Shown here piece after piece: positions 1 through 6,311 of a stretch of 9,764 nucleotides of DNA. Source of the DNA: Streptomyces roseochromogenus subsp. oscitans DS 12.976. GTDB lineage: Bacteria > Actinomycetota > Actinomycetes > Streptomycetales > Streptomycetaceae. Numbering within the stretch: position 1 is the stretch's first letter; every line of letters starts with the position of its first letter. Where the stretch lies: positions 2,888,121 to 2,897,884 of the forward strand of contig NZ_CM002285.1 in NCBI RefSeq assembly GCF_000497445.1, given 5' to 3'. A model generated the notes under the pieces. That model was not told where the DNA came from and did not search any database. It saw only the letters and a program-made list of their open reading frames with translations. The position numbers were made by a program, and so were the translations under genes.

Positions 1-1433
1 TGCCAGGTGTCGCCTCCGTACAGCTGCACGCGGGCACCGAACTTCCCCGCGACGCCGGTGCCCGGATACATCCACATGATGTCGTTGCTGTCGATGCCGA
101 CGAGGTCGGGCTTGCCGTCGCCGTTCAGGTCGGCCATGACCGAGTGCGTCAGAGTGACCGGGGGCGGGGTGGTGGAGCCCGAGGAGGGGTCGTGCAGCCA
201 GCTGACGCCGCTGCCCCAGTTGTTCTCCGAGGAGACCACCCAGTTGTTGACACTCATGGTGCCGGTGCCGGAGTCGTCCCAGTTCTGCTGCAGAATGTCG
301 ATGTACCCGTTGCCGTTGGAGTCGACGTGGTTGCCGGTCACGATGGCGGTGTGGCCGTAGGTGTCGGAGAAGTTCATGCTGACCACGTCACCGGGCTGCG
401 GGGAGACACCGGCGGTGCCGTTGGTCTCGGCGACCAGCTTGCTGCCGGGGTAGTTGCCGACGACCTCGTTGCCGTTGGCGCTGTAGGCGCTGGAGACATA
501 TCCCGCCTGGTACATGTAGCGCATGGGGAGTTCGACGCACTCGAACTGGTACTCGCCCCAGCCGCCGATGCTCTCGGTCGGTTCGGAGCCTCCGTTGCGG
601 TCGGCGTGGGTGGGGCCGCAGGCGGGAATGCCCTCGTAGGTGACGTTGCCCAGCTGGAAGTTGTTGGGGTAGTCCCCCTCGTCGCAGTTGCCGCTCCAGA
701 AGGAGGGCACGCCGTACGTGGTGCTGGTCGCGGCAGTGACATGACCGGCGAGCTGCCCGGACGCATGGCCCGGAGCCGCGGCGCGGGTCTTGGCCGGCGT
801 CTTGATCGTGGTGGCCCGGGCGGTGGTGGCGGATGTGACGGACAGGGTGGGTCTGTAGCGGGTTGCGGTGGCCGCTCGCTCGTCGCGGACGATCCATATG
901 CGGTTCCCCGCCTCGACCACCCACTCCACCATGTCGACGGGAGTCCTGTGGGTGCCGTCGACTGCCAGGCTGATCCTGGTCGCGACTCCGGGGACGCGTC
1001 GGCCGAAGAGCTCGGCGGACGGCCCGGCCTTGGTCTTTCCGCCGGCCGCTCGCCGCAGGGCGGCGAGATGTGCGGCCCACGACGCGGCCTTGCCCTTGGC
1101 CGCGATCCCGAGCTGCTGATAGCCGTCGGTGTCATGCCCGTAGGGGACGGCCGTGATCTCGATCTGGCGGAAGGGCTTGTTGGAGGTGGCCGTGGCCGCT
1201 TGGACCAGCGTGCCGGCGGGCGTCGCCGAGAAGGCCGCCGCCGGCAGGTCTTCACCGTGCACGGTCAGTGCGACTCCGTCGACCACGGTGGAGGCGGACC
1301 GGCTCGGGTGCACGGCCGCGGCGGCATGGTGGACGGGCGTCGCGGCGTAGGAGGCACCCGCGCCGGCGCCGAGGGCCACGACGGTGGCGACGGCTGAGGC
1401 GAGGAGCGCGCGGGAGCGGGGGAACGAGGACAT
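1..1433 (-). CDS. Secreted CHAP-domain cell-wall hydrolase with FG-GAP/VCBS-like C-terminus (3' end outside window)
   Basis: The frame is open from ATG at 1433 to the window edge, giving 477 codons with no stop. An AGGAG box lies 7 nt before the ATG. Residues 1-31 form a signal peptide (MSSFPRSR, a hydrophobic Ala/Val stretch, then ASYAA), so the product should be exported. Residues 32 to about 260 match nothing I recognise. A CHAP (Cys/His amidohydrolase/peptidase) domain follows: FECVELPMRYMY with the presumed nucleophile C299, GDVVSMNF, GHTAIVTGN with H361, and IDILQQNW with N384. CHAP enzymes cut peptidoglycan amide or peptide bonds. The usual ILEQN-type motif here reads ILQQN, so the customary Glu is Gln382. 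After a Ser/Gly/Thr/Pro linker (about 417-431), residues 433-444 (MADLNGDGKPDL) match an FG-GAP/VCBS calcium-binding repeat, and more repeats probably follow beyond the edge. It lies downstream of, and co-directional with, the small genes at 1654-2159. CHAP is well supported; substrate and activity are unknown. Confidence 0.85.
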   Translation of the reverse strand, partial: MSSFPRSRALLASAVATVVALGAGAGASYAATPVHHAAAAVHPSRSASTVVDGVALTVHGEDLPAAAFSATPAGTLVQAATATSNKPFRQIEITAVPYGHDTDGYQQLGIAAKGKAASWAAHLAALRRAAGGKTKAGPSAELFGRRVPGVATRISLAVDGTHRTPVDMVEWVVEAGNRIWIVRDERAATATRYRPTLSVTSATTARATTIKTPAKTRAAAPGHASGQLAGHVTAATSTTYGVPSFWSGNCDEGDYPNNFQLGNVTYEGIPACGPTHADRNGGSEPTESIGGWGEYQFECVELPMRYMYQAGYVSSAYSANGNEVVGNYPGSKLVAETNGTAGVSPQPGDVVSMNFSDTYGHTAIVTGNHVDSNGNGYIDILQQNWDDSGTGTMSVNNWVVSSENNWGSGVSWLHDPSSGSTTPPPVTLTHSVMADLNGDGKPDLVGIDSNDIMWMYPGTGVAGKFGARVQLYGGDTW

Positions 1434-1459
1434 GCAGGATCTCCTGTGGATGGACGCGT

Positions 1460-1485
1460 TCGGCTGCCCGGAAGGACGCAGCCGA
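1460..1485 (-). promoter_or_regulatory. Perfect 8-bp hairpin in the leader of the CHAP gene
   Basis: TCGGCTGC at 1460-1467 is exactly complementary to GCAGCCGA at 1478-1485, with a 10-nt loop. It lies 27-52 nt upstream of the CHAP gene ATG. It could be a 5'-UTR structure, an operator, or the remains of a terminator for the small genes upstream. No T-tract follows in either direction. Confidence 0.4.
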
Positions 1486-1583
1486 GGGCAGGCTGGGGAT
1501 GTGGTGGCGCCAAGAGGCGTGGGGCAGCAGCGTTCGTCGGACTGGCGGCCCGTCAGGTCCGGTGCAGCACGGGCGAGGGGACG

Positions 1584-1602
1584 GCTGTCCTGCAGGAACA
1601 GC
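1584..1602. promoter_or_regulatory. Inverted repeat containing a GGAACAG copy upstream of the CHAP gene
   Basis: GCTGT at 1584-1588 pairs with ACAGC at 1598-1602. Between them lies the palindrome CCTGCAGG (1589-1596). The sequence GGAACAG at 1595-1601 is the motif repeated upstream of the small-peptide gene. It sits about 150-170 nt upstream of the CHAP start and about 50-70 nt downstream of the 107-aa gene stop. It could be a binding site, but only the sequence symmetry supports that. Confidence 0.35.
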
Positions 1603-1653
1603 GGTCGTCGGTGAAGCGGGGGCGCGTATCGGTGCGGGCCACGGCGAAGGCGG

Positions 1654-1977
1654 TCAGCGTGAGGGGCCGTCAGGTGCCTCGGCGGGCGTTTGCGGTGCCA
1701 GGTAGCGCTCGCGCAGCAGGGGCGAGGCCTGGTGGCAGCGCGTGAGCAGGGAGCCCGCCCGGTGGAGCGCGGTGCGCGACGCGGCGTCGGGCGAATTGCG
1801 GGTGAGCAGGAAGAGCAGGAGGTCGACCCGGTCGAGTTCGGCGCGGCACGTCACGTGTTCGAGGCCGTCGTCGGGGACCGCGTGGGCCCATAAGGCGCCG
1901 AGGACTTCGGCCGTCTCGCCCAGCGGGGGCTGGTCGTCCGCGGGGCGGCGCGGGAGGCTGGCGTAGACGATGTCCAT
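1654..1977 (-). CDS. Small protein of unknown function (107 aa), partner of the secreted-peptide gene
   Basis: I do not recognise this family. The protein starts MDIVYASLPRRPADDQ and has no signal peptide or membrane segment. It carries an acidic, Leu/Ala-rich stretch (about residues 19-45) and then an amphipathic helical segment, with RAELDRVDLLLFLLTR at about 45-60 and LHRAGSLLTRCHQASPLLRERY at about 71-92. The last 15 residues are Pro/Ala-rich. This composition suggests a small all-helical soluble protein. It starts only 8 nt after the stop codon of the secreted-peptide gene, has no clear Shine-Dalgarno sequence of its own, and is probably translationally coupled to it. Codon use (G/C at third positions) and the sensible composition in this frame favour a real gene over a chance ORF. 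The role is unknown; the position suggests it works with the peptide or with the divergent regulator. Confidence 0.65.
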   Translation of the reverse strand: MDIVYASLPRRPADDQPPLGETAEVLGALWAHAVPDDGLEHVTCRAELDRVDLLLFLLTRNSPDAASRTALHRAGSLLTRCHQASPLLRERYLAPQTPAEAPDGPSR

Positions 1978-1985
1978 GCGCCGGC

Positions 1986-2159
1986 TCAGCCCCACTGCAC
2001 GTTGGCGGGGGTGGCGGTGGCCACCGGCGCCGCGGTGGTCTGGTCGGCTGTCGTGGTCGCGGCGGGGGCAGCGGCGACCGCCGCGAAGGGCAGGAGGACG
2101 AGGGTGCCCAGCGCGAGGGTGGCGACCGCGGAGGCCTGGACAATGCGGGTGCGGAGCAT
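1986..2159 (-). CDS. Small secreted peptide precursor (57 aa)
   Basis: ATG at 2159 is preceded by AGGAAG about 8 nt upstream. The frame stays open further upstream, but only this start gives a clean N-terminal signal peptide. Residues 1-5 (MLRTR) are basic, residues 6-30 are hydrophobic, and the Ala-rich stretch FAAVAAAPAA offers signal-peptidase sites near residues 30-34. The mature part would be about 24-28 residues, rich in Thr and Ala, ending in PANVQWG with a single Trp next to the C-terminus. It has no Cys, so it is neither a lipoprotein nor a disulfide peptide. It has no domain and is far too short for an exported enzyme. Its position, divergent from a TrmB/LuxR-type regulator and 8 nt ahead of a small cytoplasmic protein, suggests an exported signal peptide, but that role is inference. 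The alternative is an uncharacterised exported small protein. Confidence 0.65.
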   Translation of the reverse strand: MLRTRIVQASAVATLALGTLVLLPFAAVAAAPAATTTADQTTAAPVATATPANVQWG

Positions 2160-2170
2160 GGTGGGTCTTC

Positions 2171-2271
2171 CTGTTCTGGCGATGTCGACGGGTGTCCTGT
2201 TCCGGTCTCGCGTCCCGCGGTTGACGCTTGGTCCGGCGCCGTTCGGGCTGTTCCCTGCCGGCGAGGAACAG
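2171..2271. promoter_or_regulatory. Cluster of CTGTTCC/GGAACAG motifs, candidate operator of the peptide gene
   Basis: CTGTTCC occurs exactly at 2197-2203 and 2248-2254, its complement GGAACAG at 2265-2271, and a one-mismatch copy, CTGTTCT, at 2171-2177. The 2248 and 2265 copies form a perfect 7-bp inverted repeat with a 10-bp spacer, which suits a dimeric regulator. All lie 12-112 nt upstream of the peptide-gene start. A near copy, GGAACAT, is at 2386-2392, and one exact copy sits upstream of the CHAP gene at 1595-1601. The adjacent TrmB/LuxR-type protein is the natural candidate binder, by inference from position. GGAAC also resembles the -35 box of some ECF sigma promoters, but I saw no matching -10. 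Confidence 0.4.
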
Positions 2272-2325
2272 ATTCGCGGCAGATCCACAGTCCCGGAAGG
2301 CTTTCCCGCTGTCCCCAATCAGCCA

Positions 2326-2367
2326 GTCCGGATCCGGACATGTTGTAGTGGACATGCCATTCGCATG
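2326..2367. promoter_or_regulatory. 14-bp palindrome followed by two short inverted repeats
   Basis: GTCCGGATCCGGAC at 2326-2339 is a perfect palindrome. Directly next to it, CATGT (2339-2343) pairs with ACATG (2352-2356), and CATGC (2353-2357) pairs with GCATG (2363-2367). The block sits roughly midway between the divergent starts, 141 nt before the regulator ATG, and could serve as an operator for one or both directions. No transcription factor can be assigned from sequence alone. Confidence 0.35.
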
Positions 2368-2507
2368 GGCGGTGGTCCCTGATGCGGAACATGGCGCAGC
2401 TGATCATCCGGCCCCGCTTCGCCGCACGGCAAAGACCGCGTAAGCGATCTTGAGTGCTCGTAGTGAGGCTGCGACGATACGCACGCCATCACCGTGGTGG
2501 CCGACAC

Positions 2508-3500
2508 ATGACATTGGGGGGAAGAGTGTTGGAGGCCCTCGGGCTGACAGCCGCCGCCGCAGCGGTGTACCAGGCGATGCTCGACCAGCCCAGGGACGGA
2601 GTGGATCAGCTCGCGCGGCACTGCAATCTGAGCCCCGGGCAAGTCCACGACTGCCTGGACGAACTCGGGCAGCTCATGCTGGTCCGCGCCTCCAGCGAGT
2701 ACCCCGGCCAGATGCGAGCCGTCAGCCCCGAGGTCGGCCTCGCCGACATGCTCGCGCGCCAGGAAGCCGAGCTCGCCGCCCGCCAGGCCCAGGTGGCCGC
2801 CTCCCGCGCCGCCGTCACCCGCATGGTCGCCGAACGGGCCGAACACCGTGCGACCCACGGCGAACGCCTCCTCGGCATGGACGCCATCCAGAGCCGCCTC
2901 GAACAACTGGCCCGTGCCATGACCCACGAATGCCTCGGAGTCCACCCCGGCGCCAGCCACCGCCCCGAAGACCTCGCCGCGGCCAGGGCCGCCGACGAAG
3001 GGCCCCTGGCCCGCGGGGTCACCATGAAGACCCTCTACCAGGACAGCACCCGCAACGACCCCCACACCACCACCCACGCTCACTGGCTCCTCAACCAGGG
3101 CAGCGAGGTCCGCACCGCTCCCGTCCTCCCCCAGCGCCTCGTCATCTTCGACCGGGCCCACGCCATCGTCCCCATCGACCCTGCCAACACGCGCAAGGGC
3201 GCCCTCCACGTCACCGAACCAGGCATCGTCAACGCCCTCATCGACCTGTTCGAACAGACCTGGAACACTGCCGTCCCCCTCGGAGCCCTCCGCCTCGATG
3301 AACCGCAGACCGGCCTGACCGATACCGAGCGCGAACTCCTGCGCCTCCTCGGCAACGGCCTCACCGACGACGTCGCAGGACAGCGGCTGGGGATCTCCAG
3401 CCGCACCGTCGGACGCCACATGGCCTCCATCATGGAACGCCTCGGCGCCACCAGCCGCTTCGAAGCGGGCATCAAAGCCGCCCACCGGGGCTGGCTCTGA
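2508..3500 (+). CDS. TrmB-type/LuxR-type transcriptional regulator (330 aa)
   Basis: Residues about 7-60 (VLEALGLTAAAAAVYQAM ... LARHCNLSPGQVHDCLDEL) resemble the TrmB-type winged helix-turn-helix. Residues about 78-112 are a helical, probably coiled-coil linker (RQEAELAARQAQVAASRAAV). Residues about 113-258 resemble the TrmB/phospholipase-D-like sensor domain, including LVIFDRAHAIVPID. Residues 268-328 are a LuxR/GerE helix-turn-helix (LTDTERELLRLLGNGLTDD, LGISSRTVGRHMASIMERLG). There is no receiver domain, so it is probably controlled by ligand or peptide binding rather than phosphorylation. I chose ATG 2508 (GGTGG 7 nt upstream); GTG 2526, behind a GGGGGGAA run, is a possible alternative, and GTG 2454 would add an Arg/His-rich stretch atypical of the family. 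It is divergent from the small-peptide gene and probably controls it. The domain architecture is secure; ligand and targets are unknown. Confidence 0.88.
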   Translation: MTLGGRVLEALGLTAAAAAVYQAMLDQPRDGVDQLARHCNLSPGQVHDCLDELGQLMLVRASSEYPGQMRAVSPEVGLADMLARQEAELAARQAQVAASRAAVTRMVAERAEHRATHGERLLGMDAIQSRLEQLARAMTHECLGVHPGASHRPEDLAAARAADEGPLARGVTMKTLYQDSTRNDPHTTTHAHWLLNQGSEVRTAPVLPQRLVIFDRAHAIVPIDPANTRKGALHVTEPGIVNALIDLFEQTWNTAVPLGALRLDEPQTGLTDTERELLRLLGNGLTDDVAGQRLGISSRTVGRHMASIMERLGATSRFEAGIKAAHRGWL

Positions 3501-3519
3501 CGCCCGCGCCGTGATCGCG

Positions 3520-3541
3520 CTGCCCGCCGGCTGCCGGGCAG
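3520..3541 (+). terminator. Hairpin just after the regulator stop codon
   Basis: CTGCCCG at 3520-3526 pairs perfectly with CGGGCAG at 3535-3541 across an 8-nt loop, 20 nt past the regulator stop. There is no T-tract, which is common for Streptomyces terminators. It probably ends the regulator transcript, alone or with the larger stem at 3561-3600. Confidence 0.45.
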
Positions 3542-3560
3542 GTCCGGTCCCGTACGACAG

Positions 3561-3600
3561 GGACCCGGCCGTCGGAACCCTCGTCCTCCCGGCCGGGTCC
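3561..3600. terminator. Strong stem between convergent regulator and glgP genes, probable bidirectional terminator
   Basis: GGACCCGGCCG at 3561-3571 is perfectly complementary to CGGCCGGGTCC at 3590-3600 (11-bp GC-only stem apart from one A-T pair, 18-nt loop). It lies between the stop of the plus-strand regulator (3500) and the stop of minus-strand glgP (3628), so it can serve both directions. No U-tract is present. Confidence 0.6.
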
Positions 3601-3627
3601 TGCGCCCTGTTCGTCCGACCAGGTCAC

Positions 3628-6246
3628 TCAGCGCAGCAACACCCCCGCCCCCGCCACCCCGTCCTCCGGGGGCACCGCCACCAGGCCCAACTCCGCGCTG
3701 GAGGCCAGCAGACGGTGGCTCGGGAGGATGCGGACCGTGTAGCCGTAGGGGCCGGTGCGGTCCAGGGCCAGGGGGCCCTCGTACAGCAGGCGGCCCTCCA
3801 GATCCGGGGTGCCGGTCGGTTTCAGCGGGACCACCGTGGCGTCCGTGATGCGGTCCTCCGCGTCCACCCGCCCGGACACCGCCTGGACCTCCACGTCGTC
3901 CGGGGCCAGCTCACCGAGGCCCACCCGGACCCGCAGCCCCACCGTCGTGCCCAACTCCGCCGTGGCCGTCGTCGCCGTCGTCTCCACGTGGTCGACGCTC
4001 ACCCCGGGCCAGGCCACCCGCACCCGCGTCTTCCACTCGGCGAGTTCACGTGCCGCGTCGGGGGTCAGCACGCGGTGCGCCCGCGCGGCGGGGACGTAGA
4101 GCCGCTCGACGTACTCGCGGACCATACGGCCGGCCAGCACCTTGGGGCCGAGCAGGGTGAGGGTCTGGCGGACCATCTGGATCCAGCGGTCGGGCAGGCC
4201 GCCCCGGCCGCGCTCGTAGAAGCGGGGGGTGATCCGCTGTTCGAGGAGGTCGTACAGCGCGGCCGCCTCGATGTCGTCCCGGCGGTCCGGGTCCGTGCCC
4301 ACCCCGTCCGCCGTCGGGATGGCCCAGCCGAAGTCCGGCTGGAACCATTCGTTCCACCAGCCGTCCAGGACGGAGAGGTTCAGGCAGCCGTTCAGGGCCG
4401 CCTTCATGCCTGAAGTGCCGCACGCCTCCAACGGCCTCAGCGGGTTGTTCAGCCACACGTCGCAGCCGGGGTAGAGCTTCTGCGCCATCCCCATGCCGTA
4501 GTCGGGGAGGAAGACGATCCGGTGGCGGACGCGTGGGTCGTCGGCGAAGCGGACCAGCTCCTGGACCAGGCGTTTGCCGCTGTCGTCCGCCGGGTGCGCC
4601 TTGCCCGCGACGACGATCTGGATCGGGCGGTCCGGGTGGAGCAGGAGTTCCAGCAGGCGGTCACGGTCGCGCAGCATCAACGTCAGGCGTTTGTACGACG
4701 GGACCCTGCGCGCGAATCCGATCGTCAGGACGTCCGGGTCCAGCACCCCGTCGATCCAGCCCAACTCGGCGTTCCCCGCGCCGCGTTGCCGCCACGACGC
4801 GCGCAGCCGCTCGCGCACCTCCAGCACCAGCTGTTCGCGCAGGGTGCGGCGCAGCTCCCAGATCTCCTGGTCGTCGATCTCCGCGACCGAGTCCCAGCGC
4901 TCGGAGCCGCCGACGCTCAGCGCGTCCTCGGCCCGCTCCGTGCCGACCTGCCGGGCGCCCAGGCGCAGGACTTCCGGCGCCACCCAGGTCGGCGCGTGCA
5001 CCCCGTTGGTCACGGAGGTGATCGGCACCTCCTCGGCATCGAATCCCGGCCACAGCCCGGCGAACATCTCCCGGCTGACCTGCCCGTGCAGCAGCGACAC
5101 CCCGTTGGCCCGCTGGGCCAGCCTGAGTCCCATCACGGCCATGTTGAACAGATTCGGCTCGCCGCCCGGATAGGTCTCCATGCCGAGGCGCAGCACACGG
5201 TCGACCTCGATGCCGGGCAGCTCGGCGTCCGCCCCGAAGTGCCGGGCGACCAGCTCCCGGTCGAAGCGGTCGATGCCGGCCGGGACGGGGGTGTGGGTGG
5301 TGAAGACCGTGCCCCCGCGGACCGCCTCCAGCGCCGAGTCGAAGTCCAGCCCGCCGGCGCACAGTTCGGCGATCCGCTCCAGGCCGAGGAAGCCCGCGTG
5401 TCCCTCGTTGGTGTGGAACACCTCCGGCTCCGGGTGCCGGGTGAGCCGGCAGTACGTCCGTACGGCCCGCACTCCTCCTATGCCCAGCAGCATCTCCTGC
5501 AGCAGCCGGTGCTCGCTGCCGCCGCCGTAGAGCCGGTCGGTCACCCCGCGTTCACCGAGGTCGTTCTCCTCCACGTCCGAGTCGAGCAGCAGCAGCGGCA
5601 CCCGGCCGACCTGGGCCAGCCAGATCCGGGCGTACAGCGCCCTGCCGCCGGGCAGTGCGAGGGCGACCTGCGCCGGAGCGCCGTCGGGCTCCTTCAGCTG
5701 GGTGAGCGGGAGCTCGTTGGGGTCGAGCACCGGATAGTGCTCCTGCTGCCAGCCGTCCCGGGACAGCGTCTGCCGGAAGTACCCGTGCCGGTACAACAAC
5801 CCGACACCGATCAGGGGTACGCCGAGATCGCTGGCCGCCTTCAGATGGTCCCCTGCCAGGATGCCGAGGCCGCCGGAGTACTGGGGCAGCGCGGCCGTGA
5901 TGCCGAACTCCGGGGAGAAATAGGCGACGGCGCCGGGCATACCGTCCGCCTGGGTCTGATACCAGCGGTCGCCGGTCAGATAGTCGTCGAGGTCGTCCGC
6001 GACCGCGGTCAGCCGGCGCAGGAAGCGCCGGTCCCCGGCCAGCTCGGCCAGCCGGGCCGGCCGCACCCGGCCCAGTATCCGCACCGGGTCGCCCCCGGCG
6101 GCGGACCAGGCCTCGGGGTCGACGGACTGGAACAGATCGCGCGTTTCCGCGTGCCAGGACCAGCGCAGATTGCGCGCCAGGTCGCTCAGCGGCCGGAGGG
6201 GTTCGGGGAGAACGGGACGGACGGTGAACCGACGGATCGCCTTCAC
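3628..6246 (-). CDS. glgP: Alpha-glucan (glycogen) phosphorylase, GT35 family
   Basis: The 872-aa product releases glucose 1-phosphate from the non-reducing ends of alpha-1,4-glucan, using pyridoxal phosphate. The start is GTG at 6246, with a GAGGTGG box just upstream. Residues about 1-110 form the N-terminal domain (DUF3417-like, LSDLARNLRWSWH) typical of the actinobacterial/archaeal type. Catalytic-core motifs are intact: SPEFGI (111-116), GGLGILAGDHLKAASD (125-140), HTNEGHAGF (278-286), THTPVPAG (317-324), VTNGVHAPTW (412-421), RRVPSYKR (513-520), and the cofactor motif EACGTSGMKAALNG with the presumed PLP Schiff-base lysine K615. Length is normal for this subfamily. It is transcribed divergently from glgE. 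In S. coelicolor the equivalent gene borders the glgE-treS-pep2-glgB cluster, so it probably mobilises the polymer those genes make. The perfect 24-bp palindrome 27-50 nt before its start suggests dedicated transcriptional control. Confidence 0.95.
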   Translation of the reverse strand: MKAIRRFTVRPVLPEPLRPLSDLARNLRWSWHAETRDLFQSVDPEAWSAAGGDPVRILGRVRPARLAELAGDRRFLRRLTAVADDLDDYLTGDRWYQTQADGMPGAVAYFSPEFGITAALPQYSGGLGILAGDHLKAASDLGVPLIGVGLLYRHGYFRQTLSRDGWQQEHYPVLDPNELPLTQLKEPDGAPAQVALALPGGRALYARIWLAQVGRVPLLLLDSDVEENDLGERGVTDRLYGGGSEHRLLQEMLLGIGGVRAVRTYCRLTRHPEPEVFHTNEGHAGFLGLERIAELCAGGLDFDSALEAVRGGTVFTTHTPVPAGIDRFDRELVARHFGADAELPGIEVDRVLRLGMETYPGGEPNLFNMAVMGLRLAQRANGVSLLHGQVSREMFAGLWPGFDAEEVPITSVTNGVHAPTWVAPEVLRLGARQVGTERAEDALSVGGSERWDSVAEIDDQEIWELRRTLREQLVLEVRERLRASWRQRGAGNAELGWIDGVLDPDVLTIGFARRVPSYKRLTLMLRDRDRLLELLLHPDRPIQIVVAGKAHPADDSGKRLVQELVRFADDPRVRHRIVFLPDYGMGMAQKLYPGCDVWLNNPLRPLEACGTSGMKAALNGCLNLSVLDGWWNEWFQPDFGWAIPTADGVGTDPDRRDDIEAAALYDLLEQRITPRFYERGRGGLPDRWIQMVRQTLTLLGPKVLAGRMVREYVERLYVPAARAHRVLTPDAARELAEWKTRVRVAWPGVSVDHVETTATTATAELGTTVGLRVRVGLGELAPDDVEVQAVSGRVDAEDRITDATVVPLKPTGTPDLEGRLLYEGPLALDRTGPYGYTVRILPSHRLLASSAELGLVAVPPEDGVAGAGVLLR

Positions 6247-6272
6247 ATGCCACCTCGGGCGCGTTACGGGGT

Positions 6273-6296
6273 GAGACGTACGGCGCCGTACGTCTC
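6273..6296. promoter_or_regulatory. Perfect 24-bp palindrome upstream of glgP, candidate operator
   Basis: The half-site GAGACGTACGGC (6273-6284) is followed immediately by its exact reverse complement GCCGTACGTCTC (6285-6296), with no spacer. It ends 27 nt from the glgP GTG start and is about 280 nt from the glgE start. Its symmetry and position suit a repressor dimer site over the glgP promoter or leader. As RNA it could also form a stem in the glgP 5' UTR, although the lack of a loop makes a DNA-level site more likely. Confidence 0.55.
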
Positions 6297-6311
6297 CTCG
6301 TCACCCTCGAC

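Larger units (their letters stand above)
2160..2507. other. Divergent intergenic region between peptide gene and regulator
   Basis: This 348-bp gap separates the divergent starts at 2159 (minus) and 2508 (plus). It holds a cluster of CTGTTCC motifs (2171-2271), a perfect 14-bp palindrome followed by two short inverted repeats (2326-2367), and a small hairpin (GCGTC 2210-2214 with GACGC 2223-2227). I found no convincing -35/-10 promoter pair for either gene and no additional small gene. The open frames across it are extensions or shadows of the flanking genes. Confidence 0.7.

Noticed and set aside
144..1397. 417-aa plus-strand frame over the CHAP gene
   Set aside because: The translation is Gly/Val/Ala repeats typical of a GC-rich antisense frame; the minus-strand frame has a signal peptide, CHAP motifs and an FG-GAP motif.
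2197..2254. GGAAC motifs as ECF sigma-factor -35 boxes for the peptide gene
   Set aside because: No recognisable -10 element occurs at 16-17 bp spacing from either minus-strand copy; the repeated, inverted arrangement fits an operator better.
2160..2318. Upstream extension of the small peptide to 110 aa
   Set aside because: It would bury the signal peptide in the middle of the protein and read through the repeat-rich control region; ATG 2159 has its own ribosome-binding site.
2450..2481. TTGAGT ... GATACG as the regulator promoter
   Set aside because: The spacing to a believable -10 is too long and the hexamer match poor.
2454..2507. GTG 2454 as regulator start
   Set aside because: It would add an Arg/His-rich stretch (RLRRYARHHRGGRH) not typical before a TrmB-type domain, and it has no good ribosome-binding site.
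2319..3485. 388-aa minus-strand frame opposite the regulator
   Set aside because: It is antisense to the TrmB/LuxR-type regulator and shows Gly/Val/Glu-rich filler sequence without motifs.
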